From a virus: a stretch of 34,178 nucleotides of DNA. The DNA lies in IMG/VR virus record IMGVR_UViG_3300035698_019347, positions 1 through 34,178 of that record, one strand, 5' to 3'. This document shows positions 24,786 to 30,779 of the stretch, in pieces; position 1 is the stretch's first letter, and every line of letters starts with the position of its first letter. The translations under genes were made by a program, and so were the position numbers. Under the pieces are notes generated by a model. The model was not told where the DNA came from and ran no database searches. It saw only the letters and a list, made by a program, of their open reading frames with translations.

Positions 24786-25172
24786 ATGGGGGACTTAACT
24801 AAGAAATCTCTGGGGTTCACCGTGACGCCCAAGACGGCGCTGCTCGCTGCCATCCCTGCGCTGCTCATCGCGCTGCAGAGCTACGAGAATGGCAAGAACA
24901 ATGCGAATGACTCCGATGCCGCTCACGCCCTCCTGAAGAGGCAGGATGAGGCTGTGTGGGCTGCGGGGCGACTGGTCGACGTTGGCCAGAACGCTGGCCT
25001 GGAGGCGTGCCACAAGCGCGTGGATGACTTGGTGCTGAACCAAGGGCGGCTCGTCGACCACTTGGAGCGCATGCACAAGAAGAATCGGCAGCACGAGCCC
25101 CTGGGGCTCGTGGACGTGGCCCAGGCGCCAGCCGCAACTGTCATCCCTCTCAGGACGGGCGTTGCGCCCTAG
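24786..25172 (+). CDS. Small membrane-anchored protein, last gene of the + block
   Basis: 128 residues. A hydrophobic stretch TALLAAIPALLIAL lies at about 17-30, followed by a long charged helix (SDAAHALLKRQDEAVW..., DHLERMHKKNRQHE) and a Pro/Ala-rich end. This is the shape of an inner-membrane protein with an external or cytoplasmic coiled coil. It faces the lysis cluster on the other strand, so an i-spanin-like or anchoring role is conceivable but unproven. The stop TAG shares bases with the stop of the opposite gene. Confidence 0.6.
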   Translation: MGDLTKKSLGFTVTPKTALLAAIPALLIALQSYENGKNNANDSDAAHALLKRQDEAVWAAGRLVDVGQNAGLEACHKRVDDLVLNQGRLVDHLERMHKKNRQHEPLGLVDVAQAPAATVIPLRTGVAP

Positions 25173-25672
25173 CGCTTAAGGCTGTCGAAGTCTATCGGGT
25201 CTTCCGCGTGGATGGGTGTGTCCTCGTCGGCGAAAGGTTCGGGGACTGCTTCTGTGTCCCGGGCTTTGTTGCGAAGTTCTTCTAGGCGCTCTTCGGGAAA
25301 GTCCGATGGGTCATAGGGCACGAAGCCGAATGGTGGAGTGACGCCTTTGATCGAGAGGGCCCCACCAATGGTATACTGGAGCTTCTCTGTCTTAGAGATT
25401 CTCCTAGACATGCGATTCATAGAGTCGATCAGCATGGGCCAGTCGCGCTCGAAGAACCTGCGCTCTCTGTCCTGTGCCACCCGCAGCTCAGAGACTAGGT
25501 CACCATCTCGGATGTCTCTGGCCTCAACCATCGACTTGAGCTCAGCAAGGTGCTTGGCCGCGTCTTCCCTTGGGTTGCCGACGAGACGCTCAACAAGCGT
25601 CATCAGCCAGTTGATGACGAACATCGCGAGCGCTGAGTAACCAACTACTTCATAGGGGGAGGGCTCGGACAT
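25169..25672 (-). CDS. Membrane-anchored coiled-coil protein of the lysis cluster
   Basis: 167 residues. One membrane segment lies near the N-terminus (YSALAMFVINWLMTLVERLVG, roughly 9-28), followed by a long charged helix (~35-95) and an acidic C-terminus rich in Pro, Asp and Glu. It is the last gene of the - strand block, behind the endolysin and another membrane protein. The topology fits an inner-membrane spanin or a virion-associated membrane factor. No lipobox partner is adjacent, so the spanin idea remains weak. Confidence 0.6.
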   Translation of the reverse strand: MSEPSPYEVVGYSALAMFVINWLMTLVERLVGNPREDAAKHLAELKSMVEARDIRDGDLVSELRVAQDRERRFFERDWPMLIDSMNRMSRRISKTEKLQYTIGGALSIKGVTPPFGFVPYDPSDFPEERLEELRNKARDTEAVPEPFADEDTPIHAEDPIDFDSLKR

Positions 25673-25703
25673 CTAGGTACATCTTGCAACTCTTGAGTGC
25701 GAA

Positions 25704-26075
25704 CTACTCTACCTTCTCCGGCCAAGGCCAAGCGACTTTAAGTGCAGAGAAAAGTACCTTAAGTTCATCCTTTGTAACCGCTGTGGGGTGGGATACAGCA
25801 GAGTGTGCAGCGATCATCTCCGTGACACCTTCGACGGCGATCTTGTCGGAAGTCTTTTGGACGATGTCCCGGTTCACTTCCTTGATGTCCGTGCGGTGCA
25901 TCGAGAATGTGATGAGCGTCGAGGCGAGACAGACCGCCATACCGACTATCAAAAACCACCGGAAGCTTAGGTCCCGTTGCCGCTGGGACTTCTTGAACTC
26001 CACCAAGTCTTTCCTGGTGAGGGCGCTTAAGGCGCAGGACGTGGTTTCGGTGTGCTTAGGATCTGTCTCAGGCAT
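25704..26075 (-). CDS. Single-span membrane protein next to the endolysin gene
   Basis: 123 residues. A basic stretch (KKSQRQRDLSFR) precedes a hydrophobic segment WFLIVGMAVCLASTLITF (~41-58), then a soluble helical tail. AAGGAGAG lies eight bases before the ATG, inside the end of the endolysin gene, and only four bases separate the two frames. The position suggests a lysis role such as a holin, antiholin or spanin subunit; the class cannot be decided from sequence alone. Confidence 0.6.
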   Translation of the reverse strand: MPETDPKHTETTSCALSALTRKDLVEFKKSQRQRDLSFRWFLIVGMAVCLASTLITFSMHRTDIKEVNRDIVQKTSDKIAVEGVTEMIAAHSAVSHPTAVTKDELKVLFSALKVAWPWPEKVE

Positions 26076-26079
26076 TCAG

Positions 26080-26715
26080 CTACTCTCCTTCGGTGGGGTC
26101 GGGAAGTCTACAGAAACCAATGATCCGTTTGTAGTGGCCTGGCTTCTCTGCAATGAGCGACGGGTAGCGCCCCTCATTGCCGGCAATATAGCTGAATGGT
26201 ACCAGCTTCTTCTCCGACAGGTATACTGCGGAAACAATGCCGATGTGTGCTTCCCAGGAGCCTTGCTTCCCGCGGGCCCAGAGCACCAGAGCACCCACTT
26301 CGGGGCCATCTAGGCGTGTACCTACAGCACACGCGCTTTTGAAGAGCTTGCGAGCACCGAATGTTTTTGTGAGGGGCATTCGCTCTCTCAAAGTGGAGTC
26401 AAGGTCTGTCCACTTCAGTGCGTTGTGAAGCAGTGCCCAAGCCTCCTGTGCCACAAAAAGTTGCAACGCAGCACACCAAGCTCCGTAGACCCGATCCTTC
26501 TTTGGGAGAACATCCTGCCGACGAATCTTGTCGAGAAACGGTCCGCGATTGTTGGTGCCTTGCTCACCCTTGCCCAGGAAGTGTGGCGTCCGGAGCATGT
26601 CAACCATCTCGCAGCCCCAGGCAGACCCAATTGGGTCTGTGGGACCTGCTTTGCTCTTCCTGTCTTGCGCCAGGTAGATTTTGGTGAGCAGGTAGTTGAT
26701 GAAGGGGAGAATCAT
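26080..26715 (-). CDS. Endolysin, NlpC/P60-CHAP-like cysteine peptidase
   Basis: 211 residues. The C-terminal half has the Cys-His-Asn order of papain-like cell wall peptidases of the TIGR02594/CHAP type: Cys81 in GAWCAALQ, His157 in WEAHIGIV and Asn180 in YIAGNEG. A segment GPEVGALVLWARGKQG matches the part these enzymes carry before the catalytic His. The first 17 residues are mildly hydrophobic but not a clear signal peptide, so export would need a holin. Likely role: cleavage of peptide bonds in peptidoglycan at lysis. Confidence 0.75.
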   Translation of the reverse strand: MILPFINYLLTKIYLAQDRKSKAGPTDPIGSAWGCEMVDMLRTPHFLGKGEQGTNNRGPFLDKIRRQDVLPKKDRVYGAWCAALQLFVAQEAWALLHNALKWTDLDSTLRERMPLTKTFGARKLFKSACAVGTRLDGPEVGALVLWARGKQGSWEAHIGIVSAVYLSEKKLVPFSYIAGNEGRYPSLIAEKPGHYKRIIGFCRLPDPTEGE

Positions 26716-26967
26716 TTAGAATGTCCCTCGGATACCCGCCATGGCCCGAGCTTCGATGGTCGTCGACCCACCACGCATGCGTAGGAGGCCAAGGTCGGCT
26801 GCGCCGAAGGCAGAGATGCTCTTGGTCAACCGACTGGAGATGTCGCCGTGGACGCCTGCTCTAGTCGTGCCGGCGGCATGACGCAGGTATGCCTGCAAGT
26901 CGAACGCAGTTGTCCCGACAGGGAGCATGTCAGCGCGGTCGAGCCCTTCGCGGACCCCGACCAACAT
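26716..26967 (-). CDS. Small unknown protein before the endolysin
   Basis: 83 residues; the frame stays open upstream of ATG 26967 and no good ribosome binding site precedes it, so the start is uncertain (ATG at 26928 is another option). No membrane segment or signal peptide. The stop TAA directly abuts the endolysin ATG, which supports co-translation. Family not recognised. Confidence 0.5.
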   Translation of the reverse strand: MLVGVREGLDRADMLPVGTTAFDLQAYLRHAAGTTRAGVHGDISSRLTKSISAFGAADLGLLRMRGGSTTIEARAMAGIRGTF

Positions 26968-27005
26968 ATCGTTGGTCGCAGGGTTTAGATTGATCGCAGA
27001 AGGGG

Positions 27006-27416
27006 CTACGCCTTTGGGGGCGGTGCCGCCGCTGCAGCCTTCATGTCGGCCAAGGTGGCCTCCACTTGGGTGCCGAGCCAGCTGTCCACGGAGCCCCCGA
27101 TGCCCAAGATCTTGGTCATCCGCTTGAGGCCTTTGGCCCCCCAGTTCTCTTTGAACTTGTCGATAGCTTTCTTCTTGGCCTCTTCCATCTCGGCCTTGGT
27201 GAGCACACCATCCTCGTTAGCCTCTTTCAAAGCTTTGACGTAGGTTGCATTGACCTCGGTGATCACTGCGCGAAGCTCTTGGCCAGCGCGGAGGGCCATA
27301 GCACCGACTCGGGAGTCCTTCACCTTATCCCAGAGGAATCGGTAGAAGAGCCAGGCGAGTCCAGACAAGATCGCCGCAAGAACCATGGGTCCGTATTGGA
27401 TGTACAAGTCAAGCAT
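27006..27416 (-). CDS. Holin-like protein, LLH-type layout
   Basis: 136 residues. The N-terminal membrane segment PMVLAAILSGLAWLFYRFLW (~9-29) is followed by an amphipathic helical region (DSRVGAMALRAGQELR..., LTKAEMEEAKKKAIDKFKEN) and an Ala/Pro tail. Holins of the LL-H superfamily have one N-terminal span and a soluble domain with the phrase lt.eea...A...l, which this resembles. It lies two genes upstream of the endolysin in the same direction. It has a possible leaderless promoter: TAGATT ends six bases before the ATG. Confidence 0.6.
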   Translation of the reverse strand: MLDLYIQYGPMVLAAILSGLAWLFYRFLWDKVKDSRVGAMALRAGQELRAVITEVNATYVKALKEANEDGVLTKAEMEEAKKKAIDKFKENWGAKGLKRMTKILGIGGSVDSWLGTQVEATLADMKAAAAAPPPKA

Positions 27417-27422
27417 CCGGCG

Positions 27423-27452
27423 AATCTACCCTTATTTCAGGGGCGAGCGCAA
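27423..27452 (-). promoter_or_regulatory. Possible promoter of the lysis cluster
   Basis: On the - strand: TTGCGC (27452-27447), 18-bp spacer, TAGATT (27428-27423), then six bases and the holin-like ATG at 27416. The -35 is a four-of-six match. The start of RNA would coincide with the start codon. Confidence 0.4.
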
Positions 27453-27453
27453 C

Positions 27454-27651
27454 TTACTCAACAACGCCCTCAAGGGCGACGCACCGGCGGCAATACAGGC
27501 CCTCAACGCGGTGGACCAAGGCTAGTTCTAGCCCTAGACCACAGAGGGGGATTTTGTCGATGGCGCCAGGGGACCAGGCCTGCGCTCGGTAGAGGTGGTG
27601 AACCGCTGGAACGCCTACGCTGCGCCAGCCAACTAGTTTGTGTGCCGCCAT
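27454..27651 (-). CDS. Small zinc-binding-type protein
   Basis: 65 residues. His-Leu-Tyr and IPLCGLG in the middle plus YCRRC near the end give a His..Cys..Cys-x2-Cys set that fits small zinc ribbons common in phages and actinobacteria. The ATG lacks a Shine-Dalgarno sequence; TACACT ends seven bases before it, suggesting a leaderless transcript. It follows the terminator of the ribbon-helix-helix gene. Confidence 0.6.
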   Translation of the reverse strand: MAAHKLVGWRSVGVPAVHHLYRAQAWSPGAIDKIPLCGLGLELALVHRVEGLYCRRCVALEGVVE

Positions 27652-27668
27652 AGCAGGGAGTGTAGAGC

Positions 27669-27751
27669 AAAAAAGACGGCGCAGACGTGGGGTAAAGCAG
27701 CGCTCACCACATTATTGGGGTGCGGGTGCTGCCGCTAGCGCCCGCGCCGTC
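27669..27751 (-). terminator. Branched terminator of the ribbon-helix-helix gene
   Basis: Read on the - strand: GACGGCGC (27751-27744), then after 61 bases GCGCCGTC (27682-27675) and six T (27674-27669). Inside the large loop is a hairpin of nine pairs (GCGGGTGCT/AGCGCCCGC on the + strand, 27722-27745, one G-T pair, six-base loop). The start of the stem overlaps the stop codon of the upstream gene. Confidence 0.7.
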
Positions 27752-27962
27752 AAACTTCATTATCGAGACAGTACAGCTTCAGTCCTTCGGTGGCCAGATC
27801 TCGGATAAAGGTGCTGAAGCCATAGCTAGCTGGGTTCAGGTGCCGTGCCTTTATCCTGTGCTTGTACGCCTTCTCTAGTGGCTGCCTCAACTGAGGGCTG
27901 ATCCTCATGTTGATGTTGATGTCGGCGCCACGAGCTTGCCGAGAGGCATTTACCTTTATCAT
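27750..27962 (-). CDS. Ribbon-helix-helix (Arc/MetJ-like) candidate repressor
   Basis: 70 residues from ATG 27962. A TTG 12 codons upstream (27998) is rejected because it is the -35 box itself. After a basic lead (KVNASRQARG) comes the beta strand DININMRIS, helix A (PQLRQPLEKAYKHRIKARHL), a turn and helix B (STFIRDLATEGLKLYCLDN): the ribbon-helix-helix order. The gene stands alone between its own promoter and terminator. Its promoter shares the nonamer TGTAAAGCG with the replication promoter, so autoregulation plus control of the replication genes is the likely job (inference). Confidence 0.7.
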   Translation of the reverse strand: MIKVNASRQARGADININMRISPQLRQPLEKAYKHRIKARHLNPASYGFSTFIRDLATEGLKLYCLDNEV

Positions 27963-27969
27963 ATAGTTG

Positions 27970-27998
27970 ATTCTACTTGGACGCTTTACAGATGTCAA
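27970..27998 (-). promoter_or_regulatory. Promoter of the ribbon-helix-helix gene, with shared operator core
   Basis: On the - strand: consensus TTGACA (27998-27993), 17-bp spacer, TAGAAT (27975-27970). Seven bases later is ATG 27962, so the transcript should be leaderless. TGTAAAGCG occupies 27990-27982, two bases after the -35, exactly as in the 13441 promoter. TTGACA-TC-TGTAAA also forms an imperfect dyad. The -35 abuts the stop codon of the upstream gene. Confidence 0.82.
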
Positions 27999-28379
27999 CT
28001 AGCGGTACCGAGTGGTGAGCTCGTCGCGAAGTTCCTTGATAGCTAGCTCTTGCTTCACACAAAGGCGCTCAAGGCGCTCGAGTCTTCGCACCTGCCCGGA
28101 GGTGTAGTCTACTTCCGGTGAAACTCTTATCAGCGTAGCAGCTGCCCTGGTAACGGTCCACATCTCGTCAACCTCGCTTGGCACGGGTATGGTGCTCCCA
28201 GCTTGGAGGATCTTGTTTGCCAGAGACGTAATTTCGTCGACTTGATTGCCGTTGATGTTCCCCGCTCTTGCGCAAAGCTCTACGACTCGAGCCCGTTCAG
28301 CTAGAGCTCCGTTGCGATAGCCTCGGGTGTAGTCTAGGAAAGACTTAGGTTCCGAGGGCGAATTTGGTTCTGTAGGCAT
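27999..28379 (-). CDS. Unknown helical protein
   Basis: 126 residues. A disordered Pro/Ser/Glu lead is followed by helices; the C-terminal helix (VRRLERLERLCVKQELAIK) is a likely coiled coil. Its first 46 bases overlap the end of the preceding gene in another frame. No clear Shine-Dalgarno. Family not recognised. Confidence 0.6.
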   Translation of the reverse strand: MPTEPNSPSEPKSFLDYTRGYRNGALAERARVVELCARAGNINGNQVDEITSLANKILQAGSTIPVPSEVDEMWTVTRAAATLIRVSPEVDYTSGQVRRLERLERLCVKQELAIKELRDELTTRYR

Positions 28380-28861
28380 GGTAGGACGCTCGTTGCTATC
28401 TCGTCGGCAAGTGCCGTGGTCTTGAAGAACACCGCGTCGACGAGTGGTTTATTGAGGACGCTCTGCAGAAGGTCCGCCGATGTTGTCTCCATGAGTGCAG
28501 CCACGAACCCGAGGGTGCGCAGGTCGGACACAAATATGTGTACGTGCTCCTGCAGGTCTGGGGCATCTTCTAGGAGACGTGCAGCGGTTTCCAGGAAGTC
28601 TATTTCATAGAAAGACTTGCCCATGATCTTGCTGGCTAGCCACACAGCTGGACGAGAGCATAAGAACTCTTCGAAGGTGGCTGTCCCCCATTGCTCAGGC
28701 TCAGGCCAAGCCCCCGACCAACCACCATCGTCACCAGAGATGGATAGCAGCCCGTAGCTACTCTCCATGGTGACGGCAAAGACCTTGCGTGTGCCAGTGT
28801 CGCTGACAAAGTGCAGGTAGTAGACCTTGGCGTCGGTGACCTCTGTGGCTTCTAGTTTCAA
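28334..28861 (-). CDS. Unknown protein, TTG start coupled to the RlpA-like gene
   Basis: 175 residues. The TTG at 28861 overlaps the stop of the preceding gene as TTGA and has GGGGAG about eight bases upstream; the longer frame beginning 32 codons earlier lies within that gene. The N-terminal third is beta-like (KVYYLHFVSDTG, VFAVTMESSYGLLSIS), the rest helical. No membrane segment. Family not recognised. Confidence 0.6.
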   Translation of the reverse strand: MKLEATEVTDAKVYYLHFVSDTGTRKVFAVTMESSYGLLSISGDDGGWSGAWPEPEQWGTATFEEFLCSRPAVWLASKIMGKSFYEIDFLETAARLLEDAPDLQEHVHIFVSDLRTLGFVAALMETTSADLLQSVLNKPLVDAVFFKTTALADEIATSVLPCLQNQIRPRNLSLS

Positions 28862-29298
28862 GACTTGTTCTCCCCTGTGTCCAGCAACGTAATGCGAACC
28901 TTGTCCTTGCCATCGTGACCAATGGCTTCGGCCAGGTCTGGGGTCAGGTCTGCGCAACCGCAGTAGGCCTTTCGCCCCTTTAAGCCTAAGAGTTCTTCTG
29001 CACGCTCTTTGTTGTCTGGGTGGCGGGAGTTGAACCAGCCTTCGTCATCCCGCATGCCGTAGGTTCCTCGGTCGGCGACGTAGGCAAAGGCCACATCTTT
29101 CGTTCGTAGGTTGCGAACGGACACCAAAGCTCCAATGGGCCAGCGACGATGGGCGATGCCCATGTCTCCGGGTTCTACCGGGCGGTCCCACAAGAGGGTC
29201 GGCGTGCGACCACCATAGCCATCACCATCGTGACCAAATTGTGTTGACATGCAGACCTGTGAGTCCATGCCAAGGAGTAGGATGATGAGTTTGATCAA
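28858..29298 (-). CDS. Secreted RlpA-like double-psi beta-barrel protein
   Basis: 146 residues from TTG 29298, overlapping the stop of a small upstream gene (TTGA). A short hydrophobic N-terminus (MIKLIILLLGMDS) could be a signal peptide or anchor. The core follows the RlpA/expansin-like plan: GIAHRRWPIGALVSVRNL, then AYVADRGTYG with the key Asp, and ADLTPDLAEAIG with the second Asp. RlpA-type proteins bind or cleave glycan strands of peptidoglycan. Five cysteines in total, two of them close together (YCGCAD), are unusual. It may help lysis or act on the envelope during infection; activity is unproven. Confidence 0.65.
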   Translation of the reverse strand: MIKLIILLLGMDSQVCMSTQFGHDGDGYGGRTPTLLWDRPVEPGDMGIAHRRWPIGALVSVRNLRTKDVAFAYVADRGTYGMRDDEGWFNSRHPDNKERAEELLGLKGRKAYCGCADLTPDLAEAIGHDGKDKVRITLLDTGENKS

Positions 29299-29432
29299 TT
29301 GCAGAACCTGTCATGCATCAGTGTCACGTCAGCATCGCTGATGCTGAGCATTCCCTCCCCAGGATACTCTGGGGCCACTCCAACCGCTGTGGTGGAGATA
29401 GCTAACCAGTACCGAATTTTCTTTAGTGTCAA
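29295..29432 (-). CDS. 45-residue protein upstream of the RlpA-like gene
   Basis: TTG at 29432, seven bases after an AGAGGA ribosome binding site; its TGA overlaps the TTG of the RlpA-like gene. The N-terminus has two Lys and one Arg followed by a mildly hydrophobic stretch (YWLAISTTAVGVAP), then an acidic end. It fills what would otherwise look like an intergenic space. An internal dyad at 29329-29347 (TCAGCATC, GCT, GATGCTGA) is probably incidental. Function unknown. Confidence 0.55.
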   Translation of the reverse strand: MTLKKIRYWLAISTTAVGVAPEYPGEGMLSISDADVTLMHDRFCN

Positions 29433-29443
29433 AATAGGATCCT

Positions 29444-29758
29444 CTATCTTTTAGTAGCCAGCGTTCTAAGAGATTTACTAATGTTTTGTAAGACGTCGAT
29501 CAATTCTTGGTGAAATTGTGCTTCGGTGGAGATCGGTGCAGGACTTGTGACCGGTGCAGGGGGGTCGTCAGCTACGACACCGTTCCACTCACCGATGGCA
29601 GTACCTCTGTCTGTTGTGGGTTCTATATCATGCCCGCACTTATTGCAGGTCACCCAAAACACATACTCATCGAGATCCCTGTCGATGTCATGCACCGCCT
29701 CTGAATACAGCTGTGCCGAGCTGAAGCACCGCGGGCACTTCTTTAGTGGCTTGGACAC
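29444..29758 (-). CDS. Lar-like restriction alleviation zinc ribbon
   Basis: 104 residues from GTG 29758, nine bases after AAGGA; a GTG at 29788 is possible but lacks such a site. The first half is a zinc ribbon LKKCPRCFS ... WVTCNKCGHD, followed by TDRGTAIGEWNG, which together match the Lar family (LKPCPFCG...C..CG...AI..WN). Lar of Rac prophage modulates type I restriction-modification. The second half is a Pro-rich linker and a helix not seen in the minimal family. An antirestriction role is inferred. Confidence 0.7.
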   Translation of the reverse strand: MSKPLKKCPRCFSSAQLYSEAVHDIDRDLDEYVFWVTCNKCGHDIEPTTDRGTAIGEWNGVVADDPPAPVTSPAPISTEAQFHQELIDVLQNISKSLRTLATKR

Positions 29759-29802
29759 AGGCGGTTGTCCTTCAGCGAGTCCAACCACCTTCGCAAATGC
29801 AT

Positions 29803-30270
29803 CTAGATATGGCGGGCAGCATTTGCATCTGCGAGCGCATCATGAGCCACCTCTCCCATCTCGAAGTAGGTGTGGGCCTCGCCGCTTTTGACCGGGGACA
29901 ATTTGTCCAACATGGGCATCAGCAGGGTGCCTAGTTCGACACCTCGGTGCTGGAAGATTCTTTGGCGGGAGGCTTGGTTTAAGAAAGCAATATCGAACGA
30001 AGATACGTTGAAGCCCACCGGGGTCATCTTGACCTTGCCGTTGTGCGTCTGTAGGAATTCAACCAACATGGACAGTGCGTTGTGCATCTCTCGCCCTTGG
30101 CCCTCGCTGATCTTCTTCAGATTGTCCGCGTTCATTACCAGAGCGAAGGTTTCAAACTCCCCATCTACCACGCCGGTCTCCGAGTCGAAGACCACTGCAC
30201 CGATCTGCAAGATCTGGTCATGCTGTGGATCGAGTCCTGTTGTTTCTATGTCGAAGGCGCAGAGTTTCAA
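29803..30270 (-). CDS. DEDDh 3'-5' exonuclease (DnaQ/RNase T-like)
   Basis: 155 residues from TTG 30270. The catalytic set is complete: Asp7 and Glu9 in FDIETTGLDP, Asp93 in NVSSFDIAFL, His143 and Asp148 in AHDALADANA. The protein ends shortly after the last motif, so it is a minimal domain. The polymerase carries its own exonuclease, so this enzyme probably serves DNA repair, RNA processing or turnover of host nucleic acid. Confidence 0.88.
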   Translation of the reverse strand: MKLCAFDIETTGLDPQHDQILQIGAVVFDSETGVVDGEFETFALVMNADNLKKISEGQGREMHNALSMLVEFLQTHNGKVKMTPVGFNVSSFDIAFLNQASRQRIFQHRGVELGTLLMPMLDKLSPVKSGEAHTYFEMGEVAHDALADANAARHI

Positions 30271-30281
30271 AACGTATTTAC

Positions 30282-30422
30282 CTATTCCTTGATTTCTTCG
30301 ATTGCTTCAATGGGGATGTAATAGGTCGTGCCCCACTGCTCGCATTGGTGGTTTTTGTGCGTGAAGCCACAGCCCTCCGAGCACCACCAACGGTCGCCTA
30401 CGTTTGGTTTACCTGGGGGCAC
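30282..30422 (-). CDS. 46-residue Cys/His-rich small protein
   Basis: GTG at 30422 shares its last... first base with the stop of the lipoprotein gene and follows GGAG by eight bases. The product has WWCSEGCGFTHKNHQCEQW: Cys-x3-Cys, two His and a third Cys within 14 residues, a likely metal site, and ends in a helical acidic tail. Too short for large-ORF screens. Function unknown. Confidence 0.55.
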   Translation of the reverse strand: MPPGKPNVGDRWWCSEGCGFTHKNHQCEQWGTTYYIPIEAIEEIKE

Positions 30423-30697
30423 TAAATACACTCCGCTTTGAAGACGCTATCGAGCTGCCAGCCGCCACCGTCATCGCAGGAGGAGAAGGTTAGGTCGACG
30501 TATTGGCATGACCCTCCTTCGTAGCAGGCGCAGTACCAGGTGCAGGACTTAATCGTGCAGTACTCTCCGTAGTACACCGAGTAGTCATCCTCATTGTCGC
30601 AGCTGAGCGAGCCCTCGGAGATGGTGTAGTCCGCCTCCTCGCATAGGTCACAGGCTGGGGCGGATAGGAGTATCAGAGTTAGTAGTAGGTGTTTCAT
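30422..30697 (-). CDS. Cys-rich secreted lipoprotein
   Basis: 91 residues from ATG 30697 (TTG 30709 possible). It has a classical signal peptide (MKHLLLTLILLSAPAC), with Cys at +1 after APA as a lipobox-like site. The mature part is acidic and has nine further cysteines (for example SCTWYCACYEGGSC), presumably disulfide-bonded outside the cytoplasm. Phage lipoproteins of this size can block receptors against superinfection, as T5 Llp does; that role here is only a suggestion. It sits among auxiliary genes, not in the lysis cluster. Confidence 0.65.
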   Translation of the reverse strand: MKHLLLTLILLSAPACDLCEEADYTISEGSLSCDNEDDYSVYYGEYCTIKSCTWYCACYEGGSCQYVDLTFSSCDDGGGWQLDSVFKAECI

Positions 30698-30779
30698 TGC
30701 TTTGTCCAATCAACTTTGGTGCATCCATTGCCGCGTATACAGCGAATCGCTCTCGTGCTGATTTTATTGTTTCATTCAT
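30648..30779 (-). CDS. 43-residue protein coupled to the preceding gene
   Basis: ATG 30779 overlaps the stop of the preceding gene as ATGA, and GGGAGGA lies a few bases upstream: a strong ribosome binding site. The last 50 bases overlap the lipoprotein gene in another frame. The product has a helical N-terminus (KSARERFAVYAAMDAP) and a Thr/Pro-rich end. It could be a leader that couples translation into the lipoprotein gene. Confidence 0.5.
   Translation of the reverse strand: MNETIKSARERFAVYAAMDAPKLIGQSNETPTTNSDTPIRPSL

Noticed and set aside
25684-26313. Open frame of 209 codons on the + strand
   Set aside because: Antisense to the endolysin and a membrane protein gene whose motifs, spacing and ribosome binding sites are convincing.
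27066-27653. Open frame of 195 codons on the + strand
   Set aside because: It lies fully opposite the holin-like and zinc-type genes on the - strand, has Arg/Gly/Pro-rich out-of-frame composition and no ribosome binding site.
27963-27998. TTG 27998 as start of the ribbon-helix-helix protein
   Set aside because: That TTG is the first three bases of the TTGACA -35 box; the ATG at 27962 lies at the expected RNA start.
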